The notes under the pieces are model-generated. The model searched no databases, was not told the DNA's origin, and was given only the letters and a program-made list of their open reading frames with translations. DNA of 64,000 bases from Hydnum rufescens UP504 (lineage: Eukaryota; Basidiomycota; Agaricomycetes; Cantharellales; Hydnaceae): assembly GCA_014904985.1 (NCBI GenBank), contig MU128932.1, forward strand, positions 249,252-313,251. Reading direction: 5' to 3'. Shown piece after piece: positions 25,769-36,660 of the stretch. Position numbers and translations under genes: made by a program. How positions within the stretch are numbered: the stretch's first letter is position 1; every line of letters starts with the position of its first letter.

Positions 25769-26083
25769 TCGCAATGAGACGAGTACCGAGTCGGAACTGT
25801 CCGATTTGTTTATCCGGCTCTTCTGTTTGAGCACAAAATGTTGGACCACTCTCCGGTTCGCTCGACGCTCCGAAGTAGCTGCTATGTTTTTGACGTATAT
25901 TTTCATCGGCATCCGCACACCAGCAGAAAGTGAGTGTTTTGAAGTGACCACAGATCCACAGCTCAGTGGCCCATTAGGGGGTACCAATCCCGTGATCCCA
26001 GTGACTCAGGACACAGTTTGAGCCTTGGTGCCTCGGTGGTAGAGCCACTAGACCACTCTAAACCTAGGTCGCTGCCATACTAG

Positions 26084-26186
26084 CATCAGCAAAATCAGTT
26101 GTGCTTCGGAGGCTCCAAGGTCTTCAAAGGGCCAGAAGCTGGACTCCAAAGACTTCGGAACCTGAGAAGCACAATTGATTTTGCTG
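26084..26186. mobile_element. About 105-bp TIR element, copy 1
   Basis: Short element with inverted ends CAGCAAAATCA(A/G)TTGTGCTT and a GC-rich middle, flanked by the direct repeat ACTAG (26,079-26,083 and 26,187-26,191). Related copies lie at about 33,143-33,236, 50,268-50,373 and 50,709-50,812. Non-coding MITE. Confidence 0.65.
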
Positions 26187-26447
26187 ACTAGTACATCTGT
26201 TGGTTTTACGATATATTGCAAGTAGCCACAGATCCATGCTCAGTGGCCAACTTACCCTGTAGAGAACTGATTTTCTTAGTGTTGAAATTGCATTCATGTC
26301 ATGGGATGGAGTGCAATCAGCAGGGAGTGTACACAATGTATGTACGGTTATATGAGAACAAGGTGGGAAATAAATGCCAGGGTGCGTAAGGCAGAATCAA
26401 AGGGGGTCAGGCGACATCCAAATCGACTCACTACCTCCAAAACTTAG

Positions 26448-26732
26448 TAGCCTTTCAGCTTTGTTAATAGGAAGACACTGACATGTGGGTGTCAGCTGAG
26501 TAAATGTATATGGACCACCCTCTCCACTGGTCCAATATACATTTGCCTCAGCTGACTCTTGCCAGGGTCTAGCTGACACCTGCCAGTGTGTCTAGCTGAC
26601 ACCTGCCAGTGTGTCTAGCTGACACCTGCCAGTGTCTAGCTGACACCTGCCAGTATCTAGCTGACACCTGCCAGTATCTAGCTGACATCTGCCAGTGTCT
26701 TCCTATTAACAAGGCTGAAAAGCTACTGAGAA
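26448..26732. mobile_element. TIR element with internal tandem repeats, copy 1
   Basis: Inverted ends of about 45 nt (GTAGC.TTTCAGC.TTGTTA, then ATAGGAAGACACTG) enclose an inner inverted pair (AAATGTATATGGACC) and about six tandem copies (26,556-26,705) of a 21-23 nt unit containing GACACCTGCCAGTGTC. A second copy, split by two other insertions, ends near 34,372. Non-coding. Confidence 0.65.
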
Positions 26733-26931
26733 TATCAGTTCTCACGGGGTAAGTTGGGCCACTGAGCTGCAGATCTGTGGCTACTTTCCATATACAGTAT
26801 TGGAAAATCAACAGATGTAGATTCACGGCGGTCTAGTGACTCCGCCATCGAGGCACCTCAACATCCAACAAGGCCCAAATTGTGTGCCCTGAGCTACTTG
26901 GATCAGGATCGCTACTTCCCCCAAATCTCAC

Positions 26932-26938
26932 TATAAAA
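26932..26938 (+). promoter_or_regulatory. TATA box of lectin-like copy 1
   Basis: TATAAAA lies 48 nt upstream of the ATG at 26,986. The same motif sits at the same distance in the second copy, within a conserved stretch of about 230 nt upstream of both genes. Confidence 0.6.
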
Positions 26939-26985
26939 CCCACTTGTGCTCATCCGACCTCCATTCACCTCACTCTTACAGAGCA

Positions 26986-27643
26986 ATGGCAGACATCTGG
27001 ACCTATGTCATCTCCAGCAGACTTCTCTCGCCCGACGATGAACAGCTTGTGGTTAAATATAACGGTGACGGCAAGGATTTGACCTTGGAACCCCTAATCA
27101 GAGACGAGCACGGTTTCATTCCCGGTAATCAGCGAGTATGTGGTGTTCACTGTGTTACTAGTCCGATGTATCTTCTTACATATGTATCATTTCATTCTAG
27201 TGGAAGCTAAACGTGGCTAAAGACATCACTGGTACTACTACTGTGGTTTCCGTGGATGAACCAACCCAGCAAGCTGTTCCGAATGGCGACGTGGTTATTG
27301 CAGCCACCCCGGTGAGACCTCAATATTGGGAAATCAGCAATAGCAGCCCCGGCCTTGAGGGAAAGCGGTATGTCCTGGGTCGCCATTCTCAGCCCCTGAA
27401 GAAAACGAACTAAGAAACCAATTTCCTTAACATTTAAGTATTGAAGAGGCCGGCGTCAACGATATCCATCCTAAGTTCTGGGGGGTTGATGACGCAATCT
27501 CCGGGAAACCGGTGAGTCTCACACATTTACCTGTTTGCTTCGCTAAGGACCTAGCCACGCAGATTACTCTTAAAACCAGGACCGACACCTCGACACAGTT
27601 ATGGATTGTGTTGAAGATTGGGTTGTTGGAGGAGAAGGAGTAA
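26986..27643 (+). CDS. Small beta-trefoil (ricin B-like) lectin-type protein, copy 1
   Basis: Exons 26,986-27,135, 27,201-27,367, 27,439-27,511 and 27,563-27,643 give an uninterrupted 156-aa protein; the three introns are 65, 71 and 51 nt with clean GT-AG ends. Three regularly spaced QxW motifs (QRW ending at residue 51, QYW at 93, QLW at 144) are the hallmark of the threefold R-type beta-trefoil, and the size is right for a single trefoil domain. There is no signal peptide, so it is probably cytoplasmic, as many mushroom beta-trefoil lectins and protease inhibitors are (family knowledge). Sugar or protease specificity cannot be told from sequence. If intron 2 is retained, translation ends at HSQPLKKTN. 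A second intact copy lies at 34,632 and a remnant near 40,640. A beta-trefoil protease inhibitor is the main alternative. Confidence 0.75.
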
Positions 27644-28850
27644 GGGTGCACTGTACTGCTTGTGCGCTAGTGAAACGCGTCGTTTCTCGAAATTTCGGTC
27701 TCCAATCAATGTACTACCAGGCCGTTTTGCGAATGATCATGTCTTTTGAACGTACTTTTGCAGTGTCATCCCCCAAGAAACCAGCCTGACGACGCGACCG
27801 CGTGCTCCCCGATATTGGGATCGACGACAACGAGCGAACATAAGATAGAATAGGTTCGATTTGCCCCAAGTACCATCGTTCCCCTCGCATGTTTCAATCC
27901 CCGCACGTCATGAAGACAATGTCTTCAAGGCCTTCATTGATCAAGATCTTTTTCACTCAACCGTCTTTCCCGTCCTCGAGAGTGGCGGTACCATCGCCTG
28001 AAGGCGACCCGATCCAGGCCGCCTTGTCCCCGCAAGAGTGCGGTAGGAATTACCCGTGGCCACGGCCATGTATGATATGACAGTGACCAGATCACACCTG
28101 CTCTAACAGACCCATTGGAACTATTCTGGGATAGATTCATTGGACGGCGCGGCAACAGTGCGTGACTGGTATATCGACTGTTTCCCTTCAGCGATTGGAA
28201 GATTACACGACGGACTGGGCGAGAATCTGCAGTGGGCCACTGATCAGTCGGAAAACCCGAAGTGTATTGCCGGGACGATGCACACGACCCTTTTCCGTGC
28301 AGTGGCGGTGACCAGGGTACCCATTCAAGTATACTCTCTTTCAGATTCCAATAAAAAAACGACGATTATCTGCCGTAGTTGGCGAGGAAATTTTCAACAC
28401 CGTGATTCGGCTCGTACCTGACTTTTTCTGGAGAATGAGACAAGACCGGCTTGAGAGGAACTGAACAGGATCCTCACCAGAGTGCATTTTCAGACACATT
28501 CGACCAAAGGTCATGTGGCCCACGGCCTCTTAGCGTGTACAACCATCAACCCTTGAGTCAAATTTTTGCATATACCGTAGTGCAAGATCACCACGATCGA
28601 GGTCTAAGCAATTCGATGCGCCAAGGGTCGTGGGCCCCAGCACTGCGCGGTAGATGTTCACTGCCAAAGGGGGAAGAATCATTTTAGAGAGTGTGTGGGC
28701 TCTTGTTCTGGCGTGCTGGGCGTTCCGCTCAAACATTATAGCTTGCGCCTTCTGAGTACATGGTGATCTCGCCAAGTCTGGGGCCCGAAGGCAGTGCTAT
28801 GGAGCGATGGGCGACAGAGTACGCATATGCAACCCCTCTGATCGATTAAA
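27644..28850. repeat. Downstream segment of lectin copy 1, no gene recognised
   Basis: It matches 40,850-41,270 directly. The part 27,880-28,300 matches 35,520-35,900 in reverse orientation. A possible remnant reads DQDLFHSTVFPVLESGG near 27,940, and a second piece near 28,200 reads GRLHDGLGENLQWATDQ. Both are short, lie in different frames and have stops between them. I cannot assign them to a family. Confidence 0.45.
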
Positions 28851-29620
28851 TATAGGATCAGTTCAGGAGATTCGTCGACGAAGGTGATTTATAATATGCC
28901 GTGGGATACGGTCCAACATGCAAGTAGGGAGGATATACCACGGTACACGATGAATTTGGATCCTCTCTGTGTGTGACATGAGACACCTGTGCCCCATTCT
29001 TTTTGTTTGCCATGATAAGACTCAGATGCAGCAACAAATGGGTGGTAGCAGATTCCAACAGCGGCACGTCCAACGAGATCGAGAGCCAGCTTAGTGGAGA
29101 TGTGGAAAGCAGAGATAGAGTGAGTGATATGCCCCCTTGGCGCGATTTGAGGGCCTATCCTTTATGGCAGAGTAATCGCAGCCACCAAAGCAGGCGCCAA
29201 CAATCGGACTCATGTCGTTTCAAGCACGTGTTGTATGTCACAGATGCAGTCAGTCACAAAGTCACATCTTCCTATCCTCCAAATCCCATTGCAGCGGACA
29301 AGATGTTCTCAAATCACATTTCGTGTGAAAGAAGTCTTTTTTGAAAAAATCAAGCGGACTGCAGCTATGGCCAGTGGTGTATACGTGGTCCGAAGATAAA
29401 AGGAGAAGAATGGGTGGATAAACGAAGTTGAGAAATAACAAATGGGCACCAAAAAGTAAAACAAATCTCAAAGGCCAGAGGAAGCCAAACGAATTCAAGG
29501 ACACGCGTGGGACAAAAACAAAAGCAAGGGGAGATCGCAACATCCATCTGGTTTCCCCTGGAATAGCAAAATAGCAATAATGATGTACACAGGGGAGACC
29601 GAGGCATTCGGTGACCGTGA
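28851..29620. repeat. Repeat shared with kinase units, gene-free
   Basis: The stretch 29,020-29,280 resembles 2,620-2,850, 16,010-16,230 and 41,330-41,520 (core GGCGGTAAT or CAGAGTAAT, then CGCAGCCACCAA). I see no coding frame kept between copies. Confidence 0.5.
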
Positions 29621-30560
29621 TTATCTGATCTGATAGCCCTTGGACTGGAGGAACTTTATCGCATACATCACAACTCGCGCCCCTTACATCGAGCTACCAT
29701 AATGGTGTATAGAGGCTGGTGTTCCTGCCTACCATAACAGCGATCCACAGAGCACCGACCATTGGCCATTCGCCGCACGCGTTGAGTGGCACCGAAGCAT
29801 GGTCCATTGATTGCCACTCACGCTCCATGTACCAGGATGCCTCTCGCTACGGCATCCAGAATAGATGTCCTGGGAGTTGAACGACGGTTCGCTCCCCTGG
29901 AATCGCCCGAACCTAAACCCCAACATCCATCGATATCAATTATGAAGCCTAAGACCCCAATCAAGTCTGAGAAGGCAGGTACATACAGCCCTGGTTACGC
30001 CGTATCCAGTACAGTACATAGAAAGCAAATCTCACGAACCTGGCTTTATGATCGCAAGATAATTTCTGCGGATCAGAAAATCAATGCAAAATTTGGAACC
30101 CTTTCGTGAGGGGCACGTCATGCATGGCTGGCCTTGGTCTCGACATAATGAAAACAATGTTGAAGAATCGGTACGGAGCCACTTAGATTCGCACAACGAT
30201 AGAGTTTAAGCAAACTTCGGTACATCCCGCGAACTACCTAGAAGGATATGCTGACTAAGCGATGAGCGTTAGATCCCCAATTCCAACAAACAAATTCTCT
30301 ATCTGTACGTACCCTTGCTGAAGAATTAGCTGTAAACTACGAGGAAAAGACATTTGGCGGAAGAGAGGTAAAGAGTGAACGGACGGACAATTGTTGCCGA
30401 CCATGACTGCGATCCTAGACCCTAGTTCAAGGGAAGGCGCCAAATGTTTTGTTTGCGCGTACAATCACGGCCATCGTTGAATGCCAAAGCAGCCATGATT
30501 AGGTTTCACATAGCTGGAATTACGCCGCCGGTAAGGCAGCAGGGCGCGTTCTTCGCGCCG
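29621..30560 (-). pseudogene. Eroded chitin deacetylase relic 2
   Basis: The minus strand near 29,640-29,680 reads YAIKFLQSKGYQ, matching the penultimate CDA exon (YAIKLLQSKGYQLVTV). Near 30,470-30,500 it reads AALAFNDG, a worn AALTFDDG metal-site motif. Stops and indels lie in between. It belongs to the older CDA layer and sits 3' of the younger pseudogene at 31.1-32.5 kb. Confidence 0.6.
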
Positions 30561-31112
30561 GAAACGAGAGCATACTCGGGAAATGAGCCCCAGCTAGCGA
30601 GGAATGAGTGCCCGATGTATGCGTGCTGCAGGCTTTTGCAGTGATGAAATGTGAGCAAATACTAGTACTCCACTAAGGAGTAGTGTCGTGCAACCCCTAA
30701 GTGGGGGAGGAAACGCCATAGGGCCAGCCATTCATTCCAATGAGTGACGATCCCTGCCTGAGGGGAGATATTCACTTAGTTACATATAGGGATCCACGGA
30801 GTGCACATACCGTAAATGCGCTTGATTAGGAGAACTACTAAGCCATGAATGTGGGGTAAAGAGATGAAAAATATGTATACAAAAGGACGAAGACGCTGAT
30901 CTGATGAGGTGTGTGCTGGCAATCAGGGAAGAAAGATGTGAAGGAGTGAGTTTGTTCATTTCTGTCATAGTCCGGAGAAAGGTGGATGGAATAGGTAATG
31001 GGGGTAAGAACAAAAGGGGGGAGCATTTAAAAACAAAAAAAATTGTGCCGGAAGGTGAGAAGAAGGGAACGAAAAAGATTGGATGGGCTGTTCATTTTCA
31101 TTCCAAGCGGAT
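30561..31112. other. 3' flank of the younger CDA copy, no gene
   Basis: This stretch aligns with 37,560-38,088, 51,470-52,203 and 56,380-57,109, always lying between an old relic and a younger CDA gene. It shows only short low-complexity frames. It presumably holds the 3' end of the CDA transcript. Confidence 0.5.
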
Positions 31113-32479
31113 TCAGCATGTCCAGGAGGGCTGCACATGAATGGGAAGAACGTAAGCACTTGCCCCACGTCGAGAAAGGGAACACTCGCAACCGAAGTCT
31201 GCGGAGGGGCGGTCCATTGGTATGGAGCAAGGCCGCCGGGGCATTCGGCGACAGTTACAAGCCGGTAGCCCTTGCGTTGCAGGACCTTGATCGCGTACGA
31301 AACAATAGTCTCGCTGAGATTTAAGCGGAAGCATAGGCAAGGGAAGGTTTAGCACATGTCGGGAAGCAAGGAGGGAGGCTGGGTGGGAGAAACTCACGCG
31401 GTGCCAGAATAAGTCTCATGGTTCAGGGCCAAAATGTTCCTTGGGTTCTTCGCCACAGCATAGACTTTCTCGATTGTGCAACACCGGCTCCGAGGGAGTC
31501 GCCGGTGTTCAAATCCCACATGATGAACTATCAGCAGAACAGTTAATATGAGCCGATCAATCACATGCGAGCCAAAGCTGTCACGCACCACTCTGGTTCC
31601 TTTGTTTCGCTACTTCACGTACCTAAATAAAGCAACTGGGGTAAGTAGAGGCGCCACAAAACATAGAGAGCGCATAACTTACAAGATTGTTGTAGTTTCT
31701 ATAGGGCAGCCTTATGAACGCTGGAGAAACCCCGACAATGCGTTCCAGAGCCTGTTCAATCCTCCACATTTCGTTGTGAACTAGAATAGATATCTTGTGA
31801 ATCACAGCCCCAGAAGGAAAGTTTGCAAGCCGTACTTTGATCAAAGGAAGGCTACCAGGTAATGATAAAGAGGATCAGGTTTGGAGACAAGCAAACCCAC
31901 ATGCACAAGGCCCACCTTGGTGAGATCCTGAGACGTTGTGTTAGTGAAAGGTTAGCACGCACAGGTCCGAGCCATGATCAGTACTCACTGGATGTGACCA
32001 GGTGTGCGAGACCAGTTGATGACCTTGGGCGTACGTGCATTTTACCTAACTAGGGGGATGCAACATGGTTAGCTGGAAAGATTGACAGCACGGCCACAAA
32101 CCCACTTCTGACTGTCAGTATCGTAGATACATGCCCCTACATGTGAAGTACCGGATGAGTTGGAGTGACAAATCTGGAGGAGGATTCTACTGACAATTGT
32201 TCCCATTGAAGCAAAATGTCCCCTTGCCTCCTGCAGCAACCAAGGACTTGGAGATACCATATCTGTGAGGAGTGCGTCTAGCATCATGTGGTGGGGCACT
32301 GAGGGGAAAACAACTCGACCCACAACCACATGTACGGACCATCACCGAAGGTGAGGGCAGCTTGTTGTTGACGCAGCTGCAGTACACAGTCACGAGGGAA
32401 GCACGCGGCTGGCTGGTGGTCCCTCTGGCTGCCAGAACGCCGAGGGTAGAGAAGAGAGCTACAAGGGCGGTAAAGTCTT
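31113..32479 (-). pseudogene. Chitin deacetylase pseudogene (younger layer)
   Basis: All ten CDA exons can be found by comparison with the intact copies, including YGISKSLVAAGGKGTFCF, HNEMWRIEQALERIVGVSP and LNHETYSGTA. Defects: no start codon (the ATG of the intact genes is replaced), a 1-nt deletion with a stop in the signal-peptide region, a 4-nt loss just before the metal site, FGDG in place of FDDG, an extra base near 31,525, and a short deletion in exon 8 near 31,465. The upstream sequence differs from the intact copies, so promoter and start were lost together. Confidence 0.8.
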
Positions 32480-33493
32480 AGGAGTGTTGCAATGAGGACG
32501 TGGGGGAGAATTCCGAGTCGGAACTGTCCGGTTTGTTTACTGTATTCGGCTTGGAGGCACGAAATGCTATCGACCACGAAAGTGGGGGGACAACCATTGG
32601 GCACTCCAAACCATTGGTACTCAATTACTGTACGCTATGCCGCCGAGCTACAGCTATGTTTCACTGGCGATTTCTTACCTCTTTTCTCGCGGGCGCCACT
32701 GGTGCGGACATTTTTAGTTTCCTCTATCCCATTTTCACGCGTTCTTTCGCCTCCTGTAAATACAATAAAAGCTGGACTTACGCTTGCCCAATACAAAGGA
32801 TAAGGATCTCTTACATTCTTCCCGTCGTCGCCTCTATTCACCTGCAATCTATCGATCGCTCTCGCCCGCTTAGTAATCAGGGGGTGTTTCCATTTCCTTC
32901 GCTAACCAATCCAGTGATCCAAGCAGCTGAGGACACAATTCAGGCCTTGTTGGGTGTTGAGGTGGGAGTCACTATACTGCCGTGAATATACATCTGTTGG
33001 TTGGCCAATATATCGTATTGAAGTGGCCACAGATCCACAGCTCAGTGGCCCATTGGGGTGTCCCAATCCAGTGATCCAAGTGGCTTCAGGATACAGTTTG
33101 GCCTCGGTGCCTCGGTGGTGGAGCCACTGGACCACTGTGAATTTCAGAAAATCAATTGTGCTTCGGAGGTTCCAAGGTCTTCGACAGGGCCGGACCCTGG
33201 ACTCCGAAGCATTTCAGAACCCCAGAAGTACAATTGATTTTGCTGCAGTAGTAGATCTGTTGGTTTCTGATGTATTGAAGCAGCCACAAATCCCACGCTC
33301 AGTGTGGCCCAACTTACCCTGTGATATTCTTAGTGTTGGAATTGCACTGTCATGGGACGGGGTGCAAATCAGCGGGGAGCATACACGATGGATGTACAGT
33401 TAATATATGAGAACAAGGTGGGGAATGAACGCCGGGTGCATAAGGCGGAATCTTAGGGGATCAGGTGACATGTGAATCGACTCGCTCCAACAC
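32480..33493. other. Region between CDA pseudogene and nested TIR elements
   Basis: From 32,480 to about 32,580 it matches 25,758-25,850. A stretch at 32,640-32,880 has plus-strand frames (up to 161 aa at 32,500-32,985) without recognisable features. From 32,900 to 33,490 it is the dispersed inverted-repeat arm also found at 25,925, with a small TIR element at about 33,143-33,236. No gene supported. Confidence 0.4.
33143..33236. mobile_element. About 100-bp TIR element, copy 2
   Basis: The ends AGAAAATCAATTGTGCTTC and CAATTGATTTTGCTG match those of the element at 26,084-26,186. Same GC-rich middle, no coding capacity. Confidence 0.55.
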
Positions 33494-33496
33494 TTA

Positions 33497-33673
33497 CTCT
33501 GTGAATAGTATGCGTTGGTATTATCCAAGTGTGGCGTGCTTACGTTGGCACATTCGGCATGAGCCGGGACGAGGAGGCGGACCTGTGAATTATCCTTCTG
33601 ACATCAGAACAATTAATAGGGTTAGTCTCACGGGTAGGCCTAGGAATAATCTCCAAATACGCTATTCACAGAG
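33497..33673. mobile_element. 177-bp Tourist-like MITE
   Basis: Inverted ends CTCTGTGAATAG, extended imperfectly inwards (GCGT.GG..ATTA..C), are flanked by the direct repeat TTA (33,494-33,496 and 33,674-33,676). A TTA target duplication is typical of PIF/Harbinger elements (family knowledge). It interrupts the larger TIR element whose intact relative is at 26,448-26,732. Confidence 0.75.
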
Positions 33674-33695
33674 TTAATAGCTTTTCAGCTTGTTA

Positions 33696-34178
33696 CAGCT
33701 GACTCAATCGATAGGCAATTTTATTTTCGTGAGATACGCGAGCTCCTAGATTTGCCCAGGGATTGAATGGGTTCGTGATATGGTTCCGGGTCCTATGGAA
33801 GTTGCAGCCAGCTCGATTGCTGCCTCATGGAACGACGCCATATCCAAATGAGCAGAAAGTCCTTCTTACTACAATGCTTGATAATCGAATGAGCCATCCA
33901 AATTAGAGATGTCACACACCTTGGGCTCAGGACAATCTATCGTGTGCGCCAGAATTGGAATGTCTATGGCCAAGATGGAGAGTCGTAACATCACACTAGT
34001 ATATATAGCAGCAGCCCTACCACACTGAGCTTGCTGATAATGGAACCAGGCGGCAACTTGCGTAGGACCCGAACCATATCATGAGAACCCAGATCACAAG
34101 AACCATTCAATCCCTGGGCAAATCTTCGAAGCTCGCTATCTCACGAAAATAAAATTGCTATCGATTTGACTTCAGCTG
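33696..34178. mobile_element. 483-bp Stowaway-like MITE
   Basis: The inverted ends start CAGCTGA and share GCAATTTTATTTTCGTGAGA and GATTTGCCCAGGGATTGAA over roughly 110 nt. A TA duplication flanks it (33,694-33,695 and 34,179-34,180), as for Tc1/mariner-type elements. It lies inside the left inverted arm of the larger element, which continues at 34,179. Confidence 0.75.
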
Positions 34179-34372
34179 TAATAGGAAGACACTGACATGT
34201 GGGTGTCAGCTGAGCAAATGTATATTGGACCACCTTCTTCACTGGTTGAATATGCATCTGCCTCAGTTGACACCTGCCAGTGTCTAGCTGACACCTGCCA
34301 GTGTCTAGCTGACACCGGCCAGTGTCTTCCTGACAACTGCCAGTGTATTCCTATTGACAAGGCTGAAAAGCT
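34179..34372. mobile_element. TIR element with internal tandem repeats, copy 2 (right part)
   Basis: Continuation of the element whose intact relative is at 26,448-26,732: AATAGGAAGACACTG, the inner inverted pair, three to four GACACC.GCCAGTGTC repeats, then the right inverted end. Fewer tandem units than in copy 1. Confidence 0.6.
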
Positions 34373-34576
34373 GCTCAAAATATCAGTTCTCACATGGTAA
34401 GTTGGGCCACTGAGCTGCGGATCTGTGGCACTTCCATATACAGGTATTGGAAAATCAACAGATGTAGATTCACGGCGGTCGAGTGACTCCGCCACCGAGG
34501 CACCTCAACATCCAACAGGCCCAAATTGTGTGAGTTGAGCTACTTGGATCAGGATCGCTACCACCCCCAATTTTAC

Positions 34577-34584
34577 TATAAAAA
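34577..34584 (+). promoter_or_regulatory. TATA box of lectin-like copy 2
   Basis: TATAAAAA about 48 nt upstream of ATG 34,632, in the same position as in copy 1. Confidence 0.6.
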
Positions 34585-34631
34585 CCCACTTGTGCTCATC
34601 CGACCTACATTCACCTCACTCTTACAGAGCA

Positions 34632-35286
34632 ATGGCGGACATCTGGACCTATGTTATCTCCAGCAGAGTTCTCTCACCCGACGATGAACAGCTTGTGGTC
34701 AACTATAATGGTGACGGCAACGATTTGACCTTGGAACCCCTAATCAGAGACGAGCACGGTTTCATTCCCGGCTATCAGCTAGTATGCGGTATTCCTCTAT
34801 GTTACTAGTCCGATGAATCTTCTTACATATGTATCATTTCGCTCTAGTGGAAGATAAACCTGGCTGATGACATCACTGGTACTAGTACTGTGGTTTCCGT
34901 GGATGAACCAAACCAGCAAGCTGTTTCGAATCCGGCTCGCAACGCGGTTATTGCAACCACCCCGGCGACACCTCAATATTGGAAAATCAGCAATAGCAGC
35001 CAAGGCATTGGGGGAAAGCAGTATGTTCTGGGCTGCCATTCTCAGCCCCTGAAGAAAACAAACTAACAATCCAATTTCCCTAACATTTAAGTATTGAAGA
35101 GACCGGCGTCAACGATATCGATCCTAAGTTCTGGGGGGCTGGTGACGCAAACTCCGGGACACCGGTGAGTTTCACACATTTACCGGTGTTTGCTTCGCTG
35201 AGGACCTAGCCATGCAGGTCATTCTTAAAACCACCGACGGCTCGACACTATGGATTTTGTTGAAGATTGGGATTTTGGACAAGTAA
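34632..35286 (+). CDS. Small beta-trefoil (ricin B-like) lectin-type protein, copy 2
   Basis: Exons 34,632-34,781, 34,848-35,020, 35,092-35,164 and 35,218-35,286 give an uninterrupted 154-aa protein, with introns of 66, 71 and 53 nt at the same positions as copy 1. Exon 2 is 6 nt longer than in copy 1, and exon 4 is 12 nt shorter. The first two QxW motifs are kept (QLW and QYW), but the third has become TLW, so the third trefoil lobe may have lost its usual glycan site. Substitutions cluster in loops (for instance NGD changed to NPARN) while frame and splice sites are intact, which suggests a functional paralogue rather than decay. No signal peptide. Specificity unknown. Confidence 0.75.
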
Positions 35287-36240
35287 GGGTGCACTGCATG
35301 TGCGCTAGTGAAACACAACCTTTCTCGAAGTTTCGGTCTCCAATCAATGTACTACCATGCCTTTTGCGAATGATCATGTCTTTTGAACGTACTTTGCAGT
35401 GTCGTCCCCCAAGAAACCAGGCTGCGGCCATGTGCCCCCTGATATTACGATCAACAATAATGAGTGAACACAAGATAGAACACGTTCAATTTGCCTTGAG
35501 TACCATTGTTCCCCTAGCCTATTTAATCCACGTCGTGAGCTGGTCAGTGGTCCACTGCAGGTTCTCACCCAGTCCGTCGTGTTCTTCCATTCGCTAAAGG
35601 GAAACAGTGGATATACCCTCGGTCATGTACTGTTGCCGCACCTGACAGGTGCGATCTGGTCACTATCATGTCATTCATGGCTGTGGACATCGATAATGCC
35701 TAATGCACTCTGCGGGGACAAGGCGGCCTGAACCGAGATGACCTTCAGGCGACGGCACCACCACTCTCGAGGACGCGAAAGGTGGTTGAGTGAAAAAGAT
35801 CTTGACTGAGGACAAGGACGTTGCCGAGCCGATGCACATGACCATAGCCGGATATTTCCGTTGAATAACGCCAGTGTGGCCCACTGTGTGGCACTCCGAA
35901 CTCCTACTACCATTCAAGTACACACCCCTTCAGATCTAATAAAAAAAACGAAGATTATTTGAGGTCACTCGCAAGGGAATTTTCGGCAGTGTGAGGGCTC
36001 ATATTATCCAGACTTTTTCTGGGGGATGAGACAAGACCACAGGATCCTCAGCATTGCTGGGCTTGACAGTCTTAAAGCGTTTTCACATGCATTTGACCAA
36101 AAGTCATGTGGCCCATGCCCTTAGTGTGTTCCACTTGAGTTAAAATCTCATATACTGTAGTTCACGATCACCACAATCGAGGTCTAAGTAATTGGATGGG
36201 ACAAGGGTCATGCATGGGTCCCAGCACTGTGTATAGCGTG
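35287..36240. repeat. Downstream segment of lectin copy 2, internally inverted
   Basis: The first 230 nt match 27,650-27,850 in the same orientation. About 35,520-35,900 then matches 27,880-28,300 reversed (CTGCGGGGACAAGGCGGCCTG here against CAGGCCGCC...CCGC there). After 35,920 the direct order resumes (compare 28,340-28,640). No continuous frame. Confidence 0.55.
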
Positions 36241-36660
36241 GAGCATGCAGGACATATGTGAAACCCTATTTTGGCTTTTCCTAGATGTCATTTCACCTCT
36301 CCCCTATGCGGACCCCACTTGCGCACGCGATACGTCAGAAATTTCCTTTTTTTTTTGGGAATTTCCAAGTATCTTCTTCAAACCCGCTCAAAGCTTGTCA
36401 AATAAATTTAAAATATTACCCACCATCTATTTATGTACATTTGAATACCTAAATGTTGTTCAACTTCTGCAGGGGTTGAATTCCGGTTCCGCCCCGGATG
36501 TTGGCTGGACAGATGCAATCCGTTACAAGTCACATCTCCCTATCCAACGACTCCCATCCATGTGCAACAGACAAGGGAGATGATCTCAAATCGCATTTCG
36601 TATAAAAAAATAATCATAATTTTTAAAATGAAGCAGACTGCAGCCCGTGATGGATACGCT
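36241..36660. other. Unique AT-rich stretch, no gene
   Basis: This 400-bp segment has no visible relative elsewhere in the window. It has T- and A-rich runs and a plus-strand frame of 112 aa (36,245-36,583) without features. Nothing recognised. Confidence 0.35.

Larger units (their letters stand above)
25925..26910. repeat. Inverted-repeat region upstream of lectin copy 1
   Basis: The left part (about 25,945-26,280) and right part (about 26,735-26,910) are imperfect reverse complements sharing CACAGATC(C/T)...CTCAGTGG, ACATCTGTTG and GTGCCTCGGTGG. Related single arms occur at 32,900-33,130 and 40,475-40,640. The region contains the small TIR elements listed separately. It looks like a dispersed foldback-type repeat that travels with the lectin gene. 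Confidence 0.5.

Noticed and set aside
26556..26705. CRISPR-like array
   Set aside because: The units are contiguous tandem repeats without spacers, inside a TIR element of a eukaryotic genome.
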